Shown in pieces: positions 19,201-27,070 of a stretch of 64,000 nucleotides of DNA (position 1 is its first letter; every line of letters begins with the position of its first letter). Source of the DNA: Polyangiaceae bacterium (GTDB taxonomy: Bacteria; Myxococcota_A; Polyangia; Polyangiales; Polyangiaceae); the NCBI GenBank assembly GCA_019637265.1, contig JAHBVY010000001.1, positions 248,001-312,000 on the forward strand. The letters run 5' to 3'. The notes under the pieces are model-generated. The model had not been told where the DNA came from. It ran no database searches and saw only the letters and a list, made by a program, of their open reading frames with translations. The position numbers and the translations under genes are program-made.

Positions 19201-22200
19201 CAAGCAGGTGGAGATCGCGGACATCCTCGAGCCGCTCTACCAGTCCACTGGTGAGTGGGAGAAGCTCATCCAGGTCCACGAGGCGCAGCTCCAGAGCACG
19301 CAGGATCCCGAGGAGCGACTCGCGATGTACTACCGCATCGCGGAGGACGCCGAGGAGCGGCTGATGGATCCGTACCAGGCGTTCGCGGTGTACGCGCGCG
19401 CCATCAAGGAGCAGCCGCTGGATGAGCGCACCAGCGATGAGATCGAGCGGCTCGCCGCGATGATCGACGGCGGCTGGGAGCAGCTCGCGAACGGCTACGC
19501 CGACGTCCTGGGGATGGAGGGGCTCCGCGTGGAGGTCCAGGCGGCGATCGGGAAGCGGCTCGCGCGCGTGTTCGAGGAGGAGCTCGCCGACGTCGCGAAG
19601 GCGGAGGAGACTTACCGCTACGTGCTGACGGTCGCCCCCGGCGATCAGGAGTCGCTCGCGAACCTGGACCGCATCTACTCGTCGCTCGAGCAGTACGCGG
19701 AGCTGGCGGGGGTGCTGGAGCAGCGCGCGCTCGGGGCCGAGCCTCACGAGCAAGCGGAGCTCTACACGCGGCTAGGGCAGGTGTACGAGGAGTCGCTGGG
19801 TCAGATCCCCGACGCGATCCGCGCCTATCGCCGCATCTTCGATGAGCTGGAGCCCACGAACGAGGAGGCGATCGAGGCCCTCGGTCGCATCTATGAGCAG
19901 ACGGAGGACTGGGAGGCGCTCAACGTCGTCTACCAGCGCGAGCTGGAGAACGCCGCGGGCGACGTGGCCGAGGCGGAGATCCGCGCGAAGATGGCGCACC
20001 TCGCCGCGGGCCGCCTGGGGCGGCTGGACGAGGCGGTCGAGGGGTGGAAGCGCGTGCTCGATCTCCGCGGTGAGGATCCGGAGGCGCTGGCTGCCCTGGC
20101 GGGCTTGTACCAGCACCGCCAACAGTGGGCGGAGCTGACGGACGTCCTCGAGCGGCAGTTCGACATCGCGGATGACGATGAGGAGCGGGTGAACGTGCTG
20201 AGCGCTCGCGCGCGGCTGTTCATCGAGCAGCTCGGTCGCGACGACGAGGCGCTCGAGACCTGGCAGCGGGTGCTCGACATCGACTACGCGAACCTCGCCG
20301 CGCTGCGCGCCGTCGCGCAGATCTGGCGGACCCGCGAGGACGCTCAAGAGCTCGTCTCCGCGCTGCACGCGATCGTCGATCGCGCGGCGGCGCTGCTCGA
20401 CCCGGCCGAGCTCACCGAGGTTTACCGCGAGCTCGGGCAAACCTACGGGCAGAAGCTCGAGCAGCCGTACGACGCAGCGGACGCTTGGCGCCAGCTGCTC
20501 GAGGTGGACCCGGGCGACTTCGAGGCGATGGCCGAGCTCGAGCGCATCTACCGGCTCGACGAGAAGTGGGTCGAGGTGATCGAGGTCAAGAGCCAGCGCG
20601 CCGAGGCGCTGGGCGACCCCGCCGAGCAGATCCGTGAGCTGCTCGAGGTCACCGAGATCTGGAAGCGGGAGGTGAACGACTACGATCAGGCGACCACCGC
20701 CTTCGAGCGTGTCCTCACCATCGACCCAGCGCACACCGGCGCCTTCGAGGCGCTGGAGCGCCTGCACACCGCCGCCGGGCGCTGGGAGCCGCTGGTCGAG
20801 CTGTACCTGAACCGGCTCGAGACGCGTGAGGAGGTGGCCGAGCGAGGCGAGCTCCTGCGTCGCATCGCGAAGGTGTTCGAGGTGCAGCTCTCGGACAACA
20901 ACCAGGCGTTCGACGCCTTGGTCAACGCGTTCAGCGAGGACTACGGCGACGAGGAGACGGGGCGCTACCTCGAGCGGATGGCGCAGCAGACGGGCCGCTG
21001 GGGTGAGCTGATCAACACCGCCAACGCCTGGCTCCAGGAGACGGAGGACCCGACTCAGAAGATCCAGCTCTGCCTGCGCCTCGGCAAGTGGTACGGCGAG
21101 GACCTGGGTCACCCGGAGTACGCGCAGCCCTACTACGCCCAGATCGTCCAGCTGGACCCGAACAACGTCCAGGTGCTCCGCCAGATGGCGAACATCCACC
21201 GCATCGGTGGTCACTGGCAGAAGATGGGCGAGGTGCTGACTCGGGCGCTGGACGTCGCGGTCGCGAACGACGACCGCAAGGCGATCCGGTGCGACCTGGG
21301 CGAGCTGCTCGAGCGCCACATGAACGAGGTGGACAAGGGGATCGCCGAGTACAAGCGCGCCCTCGAGGTGGACCCGCACTACATGCCCGCGCTCGAGGCG
21401 TTGGAGCGCATCTACGACAACCGCGGCAACCACCAAGAGCTGGTCGAGATCTTGGGCCGCAAGGTAGCCGGGCTGACGGACCCCGAGGACGTGGCGCAGC
21501 ACAAGCTGCGGATGGGCGGCTTGTATGAGACGGCGCTCGGCGACTTCGATCGCGCCGGCAAGACCTATCGCGAGGTGCTGGAGCTCGACGGCAGCAGCAT
21601 CTTCGCCCTGCGCGGGCTGGAGCGCATCTACGACGCGCTGCAGAACTGGGTGGAGCTGGTCGAGGTGTTCGAGCGTCAGCTCGACGTGGTGGAGACGGAG
21701 CGCGAGCGGGTCGAGGTGCTGCTCAAGCTGGCGTTGATCCAGGAGGAGCAGTTCTTGAAGCCCGATCTGGCCGCGCAGCGGCTGGAGCAGGCGCTCGAGA
21801 TCGATCCGGGTGACGCGCGCGCCTACATCGCGCTCACCCGTTGCTACCGCCGCCTCAAGCAGTGGCTCGATCTGATCAACACCTACGAGCGCCACATCAG
21901 CGAGGCCGCGTCGCACGACGACAAGGTGATCCTGTACGGCCACATCGCGCAGGTGTTCGCGGACGAGGTGGGCGACGTCGATCGCGCCATCGACGCCTAC
22001 CAGAACATCGTCGACCTCGACGAGACCAACATCCCCGCGCTGGAGGCCTTGAGCCGCCTGTACGAGAAGCAGGAAGATCCTGGCCGCGCCATCGAGGCGA
22101 TGACGCGGGTCGCTGACCTGACGACCGACGGCACCCAGCGGGTGGAGATGTACTACCGCATCGGCACCGCGCTGGAGTCGAAGCTCGGCGATCGACTCCA

Positions 22201-24637
22201 GGCGCAGGAGCGCTTCGAGATGGCGCTCGACCTCAACCCGGCGCACCTGCCGTCACTGTCAGCCCTGCGCACCATCGCGGTGGACGAGGCCGACTGGGAT
22301 CGCGCCGCGCGCTACCTCGATCAGGAGCAGCTGAACACCGAGCTGCCCCGCCAGCGCGCGAAGCTCTTGGTGGAGCTCGGGCGCCTGCGTGACGAGATGC
22401 TGGGTGAGCACGAGGCCGCGGTGGAGGCCTACGAGCTCGCGATGCAGTGCGACGAGGACTGCGAGGAGGCCGCCCTCCCGCTGGTCGAGGAGTACATGCA
22501 GACGGGCCGCTACCCAGAGGCGGAGCCCCTGGCGGAGCTCTTGGTTCGTAAGGGCCGCAACCGCGAGCGCTCCGAGCAGCACATGCAGCAGAAGCTGCTC
22601 GGCAAGGTGCTGGCCGCGCTGGGGAAGGACGAGAAGGCGCTCAAGGCTTACCAGGCGGCGCATCAGCTCGACCTGACGGATCAAGAGACGATCCGTGGCA
22701 TCGCGGACGTGTCGTTCCGCCTCGCGGATTGGCCGAGCGCGCTCACCAACTACCAGAAGGTGCTCACCTCACTCGGTGAGGAGGAGACGGACGAGCGCAC
22801 GGACGTCTACTACCGGCTCGGCTGCATCAAGCGCGAGCAGCAGCAGGCGAAGCAGGCGATCAACAACTTCGAGAAGGCGCTGGCGCTGAACCCGGAGCAC
22901 CGGCCGACCCTCGAAGCGCTGGTCGACGTGTACCAGACGGCGGGGGACTACAAGCAGGTCGCCGCCTACAAGCGCCAGATCTTGGATGGCGTGTTCGACG
23001 GCAACGAGCGCTACGACATCCTCAACGAGATCGCGGATCTGTGGGCTGAGAAGGAGAACAACCCTGCCAAGGCCATCGAGGCCTTGGAGGAGGCGCTCGA
23101 CCTCAAGCCCCAGGAGCCCTCCCTGCTCCACAAGATCCTCGAGCTCTATCAGAAGGCCGAGGACTGGCAGAAGATGGTGGACACCCTGCAGGCCATCGCG
23201 GACATCAGCGACAGCCCGCAGATCAAGGCCCGCTGCTTCAACACGATGGCCCAGCTCTACCGTGACAAGCTGGAGGATCCGGATCGCGCCATCGAGCTGT
23301 TCAACGACGCCCTCGACGTCACGCCGGACTTCCTGCAGGCGTTCGAGCGCATCAACAAGATCCTCACGCGGGACCGCAACTGGCCCCAGCTCGAGCGCCA
23401 GTACCGCAAGATGGTGCACCGCATCCGAGGGAAGGGGAACACCGACCTCGAGCACACCCTGTGGCACCAGCTCGGCCTCATCTTCCGTGACCGCCTGGGC
23501 CAGACGGATGACGCCATCGTCGCGTTCAAGAACGCGGTGGAGGTCAAGCCAAGCTCCCTCGAAGATCATCAGATCTTGAGTGAGCTGTACGAGGGCGCGG
23601 AGCGCTTCGACGAGGCGATCGCCGAGCAGCGCCAAATCCTGGCGCTCAACCCGCAGAGCATCAAGCCGTTCCGCGGGCTCTACCGGCTCTACTTGCACAA
23701 GCGGAGCTACGACGAGGCCTGGCCGCTCGCCGCCGCGATGAGCTTCCTGGGTCGGGCGGACGCCGAGGAGTCGCGTTTCTACACGGATTATCGCCTCGAC
23801 GGGATGCTCCAGGTGAAGGGGCGCTTGTCCAGCGAGCACTGGGCGCGCCTCCTGTTCCACGCGAACCTCAACCTGCACGTCACGAAGATCTTCGAGATGA
23901 TCGTGCCGGCGGCGTTGAAGGCCAAGGTGGAGCAGCTGAGTCGTCAGCCCTCCTTGGTGGATCCTCGGTTCAAGCAAGATCCGCAGTCCTCCACCGTCAC
24001 CTTCGCCAAGACCTTCGGTTGGGCGGCGCAGGTGCTGGGGCTCCCCACGCCCGAGCTCTACGTCCGCAGCGACTTGAACGACGCGGTGCGCGCGGTGCCC
24101 TACTTGCCGCCGGTCTCGGTGGCAGGGAAGGCGGTGCTCAGCGGCTTCCAGCCAGAGGAGCTGACCTTCATCTGCGGCAAGCACCTCGCGAGCTACCGGC
24201 CCGAGCTCTACATGCGGAACCTGTTCCCCACCCAAGACGAGCTGAAGATCATGCTGTTCTCGGCGCTCGCCATGGTGGACCCGAACACACCGGTGCCGCC
24301 CGAGTTCACCAACCAGATCCGCATGACGGTGCCCGCGCTCGCCAAGCACATCCAGCCCATCGAGGCGGAGCGCCTGAAGGCGGCGGTGAAGCCGTTCTTG
24401 GCGGAGAAGACGGCCGCCAACATCAAGAGCTGGGCGCAGGCGGCGGAGCTGACCCAGCTCCGCGCGGGGCTGCTCGTGTGTGGGGATCTCACCATCGCGC
24501 GCAAGATCATCGCCCTGGAGCCCGTGCTGCCAGGTGACCTGACGGTGGAGGAGAAGCTGCAGGAGTTGTTGCTGTTCAGCGTGAGCGAGCAGTACGCCCA
24601 GCTCCGCGCGGCGCTCGGCATCACCATCGGCGCCTGA
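13289..24637 (+). CDS. 3782-aa giant TPR protein, AgmK/GltI-like
   Basis: A single open frame of 11.3 kb, starting at ATG 13289 just after GAGGAA. There is no signal peptide or transmembrane segment, so the protein is predicted cytoplasmic. Residues 1 to about 370 are TPRs, followed by an acidic Ala/Glu/Asp linker (about 380-450). Then come roughly 3000 residues of regular helical repeats with a period near 72 aa, i.e. two TPR-like hairpins per unit. Recurrent phrases are ERWGELAEVLRREAEI, LYQIAELYE and AIEAYREVLELDP. The last 260-270 residues are not TPR (see findings). Size and cluster position match AgmK/GltI, the huge TPR protein of the M. xanthus gliding complex, but a regular helical solenoid diverges easily, so orthology is inferred. 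A downstream GltJ/AgmX gene is absent here. Confidence 0.8.
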   Translation: MDLEPRLHNLENSQEWHALAEGLEQGIANISENSLKAEYHLRLGRLQRDRFLQGVKALKHFQDAFKLDPQRIEALVEAREVYWELGKLNMVQKLLELQLKNTPEPEAGAALCVLLGDVLSDQGEYERATEAYAKAIQLGGDAESSPNSARQGLEDVQVSPDGWQEHISGLLRAAHEVSAGPEKAASFLRAARVAGRFAPDEVPAILGQAYQADPGGTVAGALFEGLLVAREQVSAIADAQQQILGSALDDAAKGRVAYRFGVRWATRHQNLDLAKKLFEEALRLSPGQSEAFSCLREIYGAEENWAKAIEVATALAERTSGADQAAALAAAGTMAWRGQGDLIRARGYFEQLAAVAPAHPALAPFEAQIGERLGPAGSADPGAADSGAPDELVVVEDEAPEAVEAEASADEASAEEVIVADEASDVEISAVEEAAPAPADEGRIAELREALVKQEEAKRYHEYVKTLVELADEVTDPAEKVELYGKAAELYVNKFVNQAEAVKAYEKVLEVDPYHPEAAEYLRGMYEKRRDWEKLISLQRSQAELLTDSASRVQAFKELAALATERVKKPDVCIELWSVVLDNDPDDLEALGALSQLHERARDYERLAGVLEQLAARTYDTKEKIEILTKLGQVAGDRLKDDARAVEAYRELLVLQPDDRRAQEQLKKRYVSLGMWDDLEVFYHESGKWDEFIRVLESNEAKASSPEESIRMLLKIAELWMTQKGKPDRAARAYEKILSLDATNLEAAERVIPIYSSTNNAKGLCHAIEVKLGHVEDPAERLDLLRQVAGLYESRINDKAKAFERFLEAFELEPGDEQCQADVERAAAATAGWPALVASYRQAIERLASDGDAVGAINLRLRLGRVLVEEVGQVDEALSEYRAVYELEPDNALALAALEGLYAQTERWADLLEVYSKRRELAVEPEERKAILFSIARLHEERLNALEDAIQTYRAVLEDDPVDAGALAALDRLYRQLEQWEPYAEVLTRRIELDVEEAELIDFKYRLADTQLTHLSEPGLALENYREILFLNQDHEGARGALEGLLEHSTAESSPELRGEAASILEAIYEVRGDWQKLIQVLEILVLAAPDAERQVELLRRIAVTSATQLGDVERAFDAQARAVKTDPAHGDARLEFEGLAQQSNAWVALLGVYSEVAQNLQDPELARSYWLRIAAIEEQLGRVEEAAKAYAQVLNLDPADGEALEALDALYRNHEQWGELIGVFRRRIELSDDAASSEELYAQMAEVYEVRLGQPEEAIGAYREVLGLDPTSQRALRALDGLFTRQERWQELAENLEVQLSLADSEEVQLALMLRLSALREQQMQQVDGAIEGYREVLDRDATNVNALAALERLGASPEHELVIAEILEPLYRQQGDYQKLIGVHEVQVRRADDANRQVELLHQIAELYEDAGGDPNRAFDTLARALTVDPAHDFTQEGLDRLARTTGRFTDLARVFEELAAQQEEPELASQLYTFAARVFVNDVGDVDRAIELFRRVLTIDPTNLGAAEALESLFQSTERYGDMSIILQRKAEILEDVEAQKAALYQAATLEEEVLERKESAIGVYQKILEIDPEDVRSVDSLIHLFLGLSRWEELLGVYSKKADLVFDTEERKLIYYQVGAVYERELGDVPRSIDTYQRVLELDPDDLTALGRLDVLYQSTQNWPELLSVLTHQSELTADPAEAISYQYRIAELYERHLDDVVRAVELYSEILNVQPDHEPTLAALEGIKSGSREPLAAAAVLEPVYDAMGEWARLISVLEVQARFAEDPFGRVDLLHRIARLYEENLAQHGEAFDTYARAVAADNQNEESLGSLERLAMTLERWPSVARLYDEQLTQLDNEPDRFVELALRVAQVYEVQLEQVDSAIARYRQVLEVEPENQSAVRSLDRLFSQTERWGELAEVLRREAEIGQTPDEILEFKYRLGQVYQLRLSDLDQAIEAYREVLSAAPEHAETLEALEALFAANIKQVEIADILEPLYQSTGEWEKLIQVHEAQLQSTQDPEERLAMYYRIAEDAEERLMDPYQAFAVYARAIKEQPLDERTSDEIERLAAMIDGGWEQLANGYADVLGMEGLRVEVQAAIGKRLARVFEEELADVAKAEETYRYVLTVAPGDQESLANLDRIYSSLEQYAELAGVLEQRALGAEPHEQAELYTRLGQVYEESLGQIPDAIRAYRRIFDELEPTNEEAIEALGRIYEQTEDWEALNVVYQRELENAAGDVAEAEIRAKMAHLAAGRLGRLDEAVEGWKRVLDLRGEDPEALAALAGLYQHRQQWAELTDVLERQFDIADDDEERVNVLSARARLFIEQLGRDDEALETWQRVLDIDYANLAALRAVAQIWRTREDAQELVSALHAIVDRAAALLDPAELTEVYRELGQTYGQKLEQPYDAADAWRQLLEVDPGDFEAMAELERIYRLDEKWVEVIEVKSQRAEALGDPAEQIRELLEVTEIWKREVNDYDQATTAFERVLTIDPAHTGAFEALERLHTAAGRWEPLVELYLNRLETREEVAERGELLRRIAKVFEVQLSDNNQAFDALVNAFSEDYGDEETGRYLERMAQQTGRWGELINTANAWLQETEDPTQKIQLCLRLGKWYGEDLGHPEYAQPYYAQIVQLDPNNVQVLRQMANIHRIGGHWQKMGEVLTRALDVAVANDDRKAIRCDLGELLERHMNEVDKGIAEYKRALEVDPHYMPALEALERIYDNRGNHQELVEILGRKVAGLTDPEDVAQHKLRMGGLYETALGDFDRAGKTYREVLELDGSSIFALRGLERIYDALQNWVELVEVFERQLDVVETERERVEVLLKLALIQEEQFLKPDLAAQRLEQALEIDPGDARAYIALTRCYRRLKQWLDLINTYERHISEAASHDDKVILYGHIAQVFADEVGDVDRAIDAYQNIVDLDETNIPALEALSRLYEKQEDPGRAIEAMTRVADLTTDGTQRVEMYYRIGTALESKLGDRLQAQERFEMALDLNPAHLPSLSALRTIAVDEADWDRAARYLDQEQLNTELPRQRAKLLVELGRLRDEMLGEHEAAVEAYELAMQCDEDCEEAALPLVEEYMQTGRYPEAEPLAELLVRKGRNRERSEQHMQQKLLGKVLAALGKDEKALKAYQAAHQLDLTDQETIRGIADVSFRLADWPSALTNYQKVLTSLGEEETDERTDVYYRLGCIKREQQQAKQAINNFEKALALNPEHRPTLEALVDVYQTAGDYKQVAAYKRQILDGVFDGNERYDILNEIADLWAEKENNPAKAIEALEEALDLKPQEPSLLHKILELYQKAEDWQKMVDTLQAIADISDSPQIKARCFNTMAQLYRDKLEDPDRAIELFNDALDVTPDFLQAFERINKILTRDRNWPQLERQYRKMVHRIRGKGNTDLEHTLWHQLGLIFRDRLGQTDDAIVAFKNAVEVKPSSLEDHQILSELYEGAERFDEAIAEQRQILALNPQSIKPFRGLYRLYLHKRSYDEAWPLAAAMSFLGRADAEESRFYTDYRLDGMLQVKGRLSSEHWARLLFHANLNLHVTKIFEMIVPAALKAKVEQLSRQPSLVDPRFKQDPQSSTVTFAKTFGWAAQVLGLPTPELYVRSDLNDAVRAVPYLPPVSVAGKAVLSGFQPEELTFICGKHLASYRPELYMRNLFPTQDELKIMLFSALAMVDPNTPVPPEFTNQIRMTVPALAKHIQPIEAERLKAAVKPFLAEKTAANIKSWAQAAELTQLRAGLLVCGDLTIARKIIALEPVLPGDLTVEEKLQELLLFSVSEQYAQLRAALGITIGA

Positions 24638-24679
24638 CGTCTGCTGCGGCGTTCGGTGAACCGTCAGAGCCGTCAGTCA

Positions 24680-24703
24680 GAGGGCCTGCCTTGGCGGGCC
24701 CTC
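24680..24703 (+). terminator. hairpin after the giant TPR gene (weak terminator candidate)
   Basis: GAGGGCC (24680-24686) pairs with GGCCCTC (24697-24703) across 10 nt, 43 nt downstream of the stop. No T-run follows, so factor-independent termination is uncertain. Confidence 0.35.
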
Positions 24704-24838
24704 GGCTCATGGCTTCGGCGATGGGCCAACTCGGCCATGTTCCGTGGCTACCAGCCGCCAGCGCTCATCTAAGAGCCGCCTGGTGGTCGCCGGCCGTCAG
24801 GCAGTGGCTGCTCGCGCCTGAGCAGCGCCTGCTTCATC

Positions 24839-24861
24839 GGGTTTGGGGGGTTGGCTAGCAG
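24839..24861 (+). repeat. dispersed G-run repeat, variant
   Basis: CGGGTTTGGGGGGTTGGCTAGC. It has six rather than five G, and the downstream flank differs from the 19-mer form. It is in the plus orientation about 200 bp after the giant gene. Confidence 0.5.
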
Positions 24862-24936
24862 CCAGCGTCACTGACCACCCCTCGCAGGGTGCCCCAGGTT
24901 CACGCCGTGCGGAGGCACCTCCCGCGCACCGTGAAG

Positions 24937-25611
24937 TCACAGCGCGAAGCGGACGCGGAGACCGAAGTGGAGCGCCCAGGTGGTCGCGGCGTCACCCTCG
25001 GTGGAGGTGAACGCCTTGGGGGTCACGTCGAGGCCTGCGTAAGGGCCGATCAGCGCAGGCCCAGCGACGCGCCAGTCGGCGCCGAGTGAGAGCCGCAGCC
25101 CGACGCCCTGGGAGGTGACCTCCTCGCCGGCCACGTCGTGCGCCGTGCGCACGTAGCCCGCGCCGAAGCGCGCCCAAGGATCCAAGCGCAGGCCCTGCAC
25201 CAGGTAGTAGGTGACGTCGAGCCCGAGGCTCGTGCTCGCGGTGCTCGCGCAGCCATCGCACTCGCTGGGCGCCGCGTAGCCTTGGTAGGCGCCCCACAGC
25301 CCCAGGCTGACGCTGTGGTGCACCGCGTAGCCGGCGGTGAGGGCGCCGCCCGGCCCGACCCCGAGGTCGGAGAAGGCCCCGCCGCCCAGTGGTAGGCCAA
25401 GCTGACCTTCTAGGGTGAGCATGAAGCGGCCGCCGCGCTCGTCGGCGGCGAACGGGATGATGGGGAGCGCCTGCTCGTCCTCCTCCTCCGGCTCCGCGTC
25501 GTCATCGGTCGCCACCGCTGCCGGGGGTTGTTCGGCGGCGGCGGCGCTGACGAACCAGGGCGCGCCGAGGAGGGCCGCGAGGATCAAGGCGCGCGAGGGG
25601 CGGGGGCTCAT
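24937..25611 (-). CDS. outer-membrane beta-barrel protein
   Basis: A 224-aa protein with a signal peptide (MSPRPSRALILAALLGAPWF, cleavage near AAA-EQ), then an acidic linker (DDDAEPEEEDEQ, about residues 37-48). A barrel of alternating hydrophobic/polar strands follows, e.g. FMLTLEGQLGLPLG, SLGLDVTYYLVQGLRLDPW and ALHFGLRVRFAL. It ends in a hydrophobic Leu after Phe-Ala, as outer-membrane barrels usually end in an aromatic or hydrophobic strand. Two Cys (ECDGCAS) lie in a predicted loop. About eight strands fit the length. No specific family is recognised. It is transcribed away from the sigma-54 activator at 25761, with a 149-bp shared upstream region. Confidence 0.75.
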   Translation of the reverse strand: MSPRPSRALILAALLGAPWFVSAAAAEQPPAAVATDDDAEPEEEDEQALPIIPFAADERGGRFMLTLEGQLGLPLGGGAFSDLGVGPGGALTAGYAVHHSVSLGLWGAYQGYAAPSECDGCASTASTSLGLDVTYYLVQGLRLDPWARFGAGYVRTAHDVAGEEVTSQGVGLRLSLGADWRVAGPALIGPYAGLDVTPKAFTSTEGDAATTWALHFGLRVRFAL

Positions 25612-25760
25612 GCGGCGGGAGTTACCACGCCGCTCTAGCGGGCGTCACCTCCCGCAGCACCCTCCTGGTCTGGGTGATGGCCCCGTTCGCCTGAGCGTTC
25701 GTTCACGACCTTCGTGACGCCCTCGCCGAGGGTGAGACGGCGCGCAACTCCGCGCCGCCA

Positions 25761-27041
25761 GTGGACGATGGACGCGCCATGAATACGGAGCACGCCGAGC
25801 ACACCCAGGAGATCGCGGTCCAGTCACCGGAGGGCGCCTGGGTCATCGAGATCACGAGCCCAGAGGCGACCACCACGGCGCGGCTGTCCCCCGGCGGCAA
25901 GCTGGTGCTCGGGACATCGGCGACCGGTGTTCGGGTGGAAGACCGCTCGGTGAGTCATCGCCACGTGGAGCTCACCTGGACCGCGCAGGGGGTGCACGTG
26001 AAGGACCTGGGCTCACGCAACGGGACTTACCTCGCTGCCGCGCGGATCCGCGAAGCGCAGCTGGTCGCCACTGGGAGCCACTTTCAGATCGGGAAGACGT
26101 TGGTGGTGCTGCGCGCGGAGGCCCCCGATGAGGAGCGGGTGGCGCCGAACGACGTGCCGGGGCTCGTCGGCAACTCCCTGGTCATGCGCCGCCTGGCGGA
26201 GGAGATCCGCCGGGTGGCGCCGCTCCGCGCGCCAGTGCTGGTGCTGGGTGAGTCGGGGACGGGCAAGGACGTGGTGGCGAGCGCGCTGCATCGCCTCTCC
26301 GGGAGGCGCGGGCCGCTGGTGCCGCTCAACGTGGGCGCGCTGTCCGAGGGCCTGGCCGACGCCGAGCTGTTCGGGCACACCAAGGGCGCGTTCACCGGCG
26401 CGGTCGCGGAGCGGGCGGGCGCGTTCGAGCTGGCGGACGGCGGCACCTTGTTCCTCGATGAGATCGCGGATCTCTCGCCTGCGCTCCAAGTGAAGCTGCT
26501 GCGGGTGGTGGAGGATGGCCGGGTGCGGGCGCTCGGCTCCGGGGTGTATCGTGAGGTCTCGACGCGGGTGGTGTCCGCCACCTGGGCGGACTTGCCCGAG
26601 CGCGCCGCCCAGGGACGTTTCCGTGAGGATTTGCTGCACCGGATCTCCACCTTGGTGCTGCGCCTGCCGCCGCTTCGCGCGCGGCGCTCGGACATCGCGG
26701 CGCTGAGCGCGACGCTGCTCCGCCGCTTCGAGCCCGAGCTGGGGCCGCTCACCCTCTCCAGCCTGGCGCTCAGCGTGCTCACGCAGCACGACTGGCCTGG
26801 CAACGTGCGGGAGCTGTCCGCCGTGCTCTACCGCGCGGCGTTGACCGCGCGCGGTGGGGTGGTGCAGGGCAGCGACGTGCAGCTGGCGTCCACCGTGAAG
26901 CAGCAGCGCGCGAAGGTGCTGGCGACGCCGGACGAGGCGTTGAAGGCGCTGCGCGAGCACCGAGGCAACGCCAGCGCCGCGGCGCGCGCGCTCCGCGTGC
27001 CACGGAGCACCTTCCGCGCCTGGGTGGAGCGCGCTGGTTAG
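25761..27041 (+). CDS. FHA-domain sigma-54-dependent transcription activator
   Basis: A 426-aa enhancer-binding protein. Residues about 20-105 are an FHA domain (GTSATGVRVEDRSVSHRHVE, DLGSRNGTYL) in place of the usual receiver. The AAA+ domain (about 128-350) has Walker A GESGTGKD (163-170), the sigma-54 contact loop GAFTGA (209-214), Walker B GGTLFLDEIADL and FREDLLHRIS with downstream arginines. The C-terminus is a Fis-type helix-turn-helix (GNASAAARALRVPRSTFRAW). Such proteins bind phosphothreonine targets and drive RNA polymerase-sigma-54; in Myxococcota they are often controlled by Ser/Thr kinases. The start could also be ATG 25779; neither has a clear ribosome site. It is adjacent to and divergent from the barrel-protein gene, a possible target. 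Confidence 0.9.
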   Translation: MDDGRAMNTEHAEHTQEIAVQSPEGAWVIEITSPEATTTARLSPGGKLVLGTSATGVRVEDRSVSHRHVELTWTAQGVHVKDLGSRNGTYLAAARIREAQLVATGSHFQIGKTLVVLRAEAPDEERVAPNDVPGLVGNSLVMRRLAEEIRRVAPLRAPVLVLGESGTGKDVVASALHRLSGRRGPLVPLNVGALSEGLADAELFGHTKGAFTGAVAERAGAFELADGGTLFLDEIADLSPALQVKLLRVVEDGRVRALGSGVYREVSTRVVSATWADLPERAAQGRFREDLLHRISTLVLRLPPLRARRSDIAALSATLLRRFEPELGPLTLSSLALSVLTQHDWPGNVRELSAVLYRAALTARGGVVQGSDVQLASTVKQQRAKVLATPDEALKALREHRGNASAAARALRVPRSTFRAWVERAG

Positions 27042-27070
27042 CCGCGCTTTGGGTGGCGCGCTGGCTGAGC

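Noticed and set aside
24937..25611. Possible GltH barrel component of the glt-like cluster
   Set aside because: It is on the opposite strand after the cluster, short (224 aa), and shares no motif that ties it to GltH.
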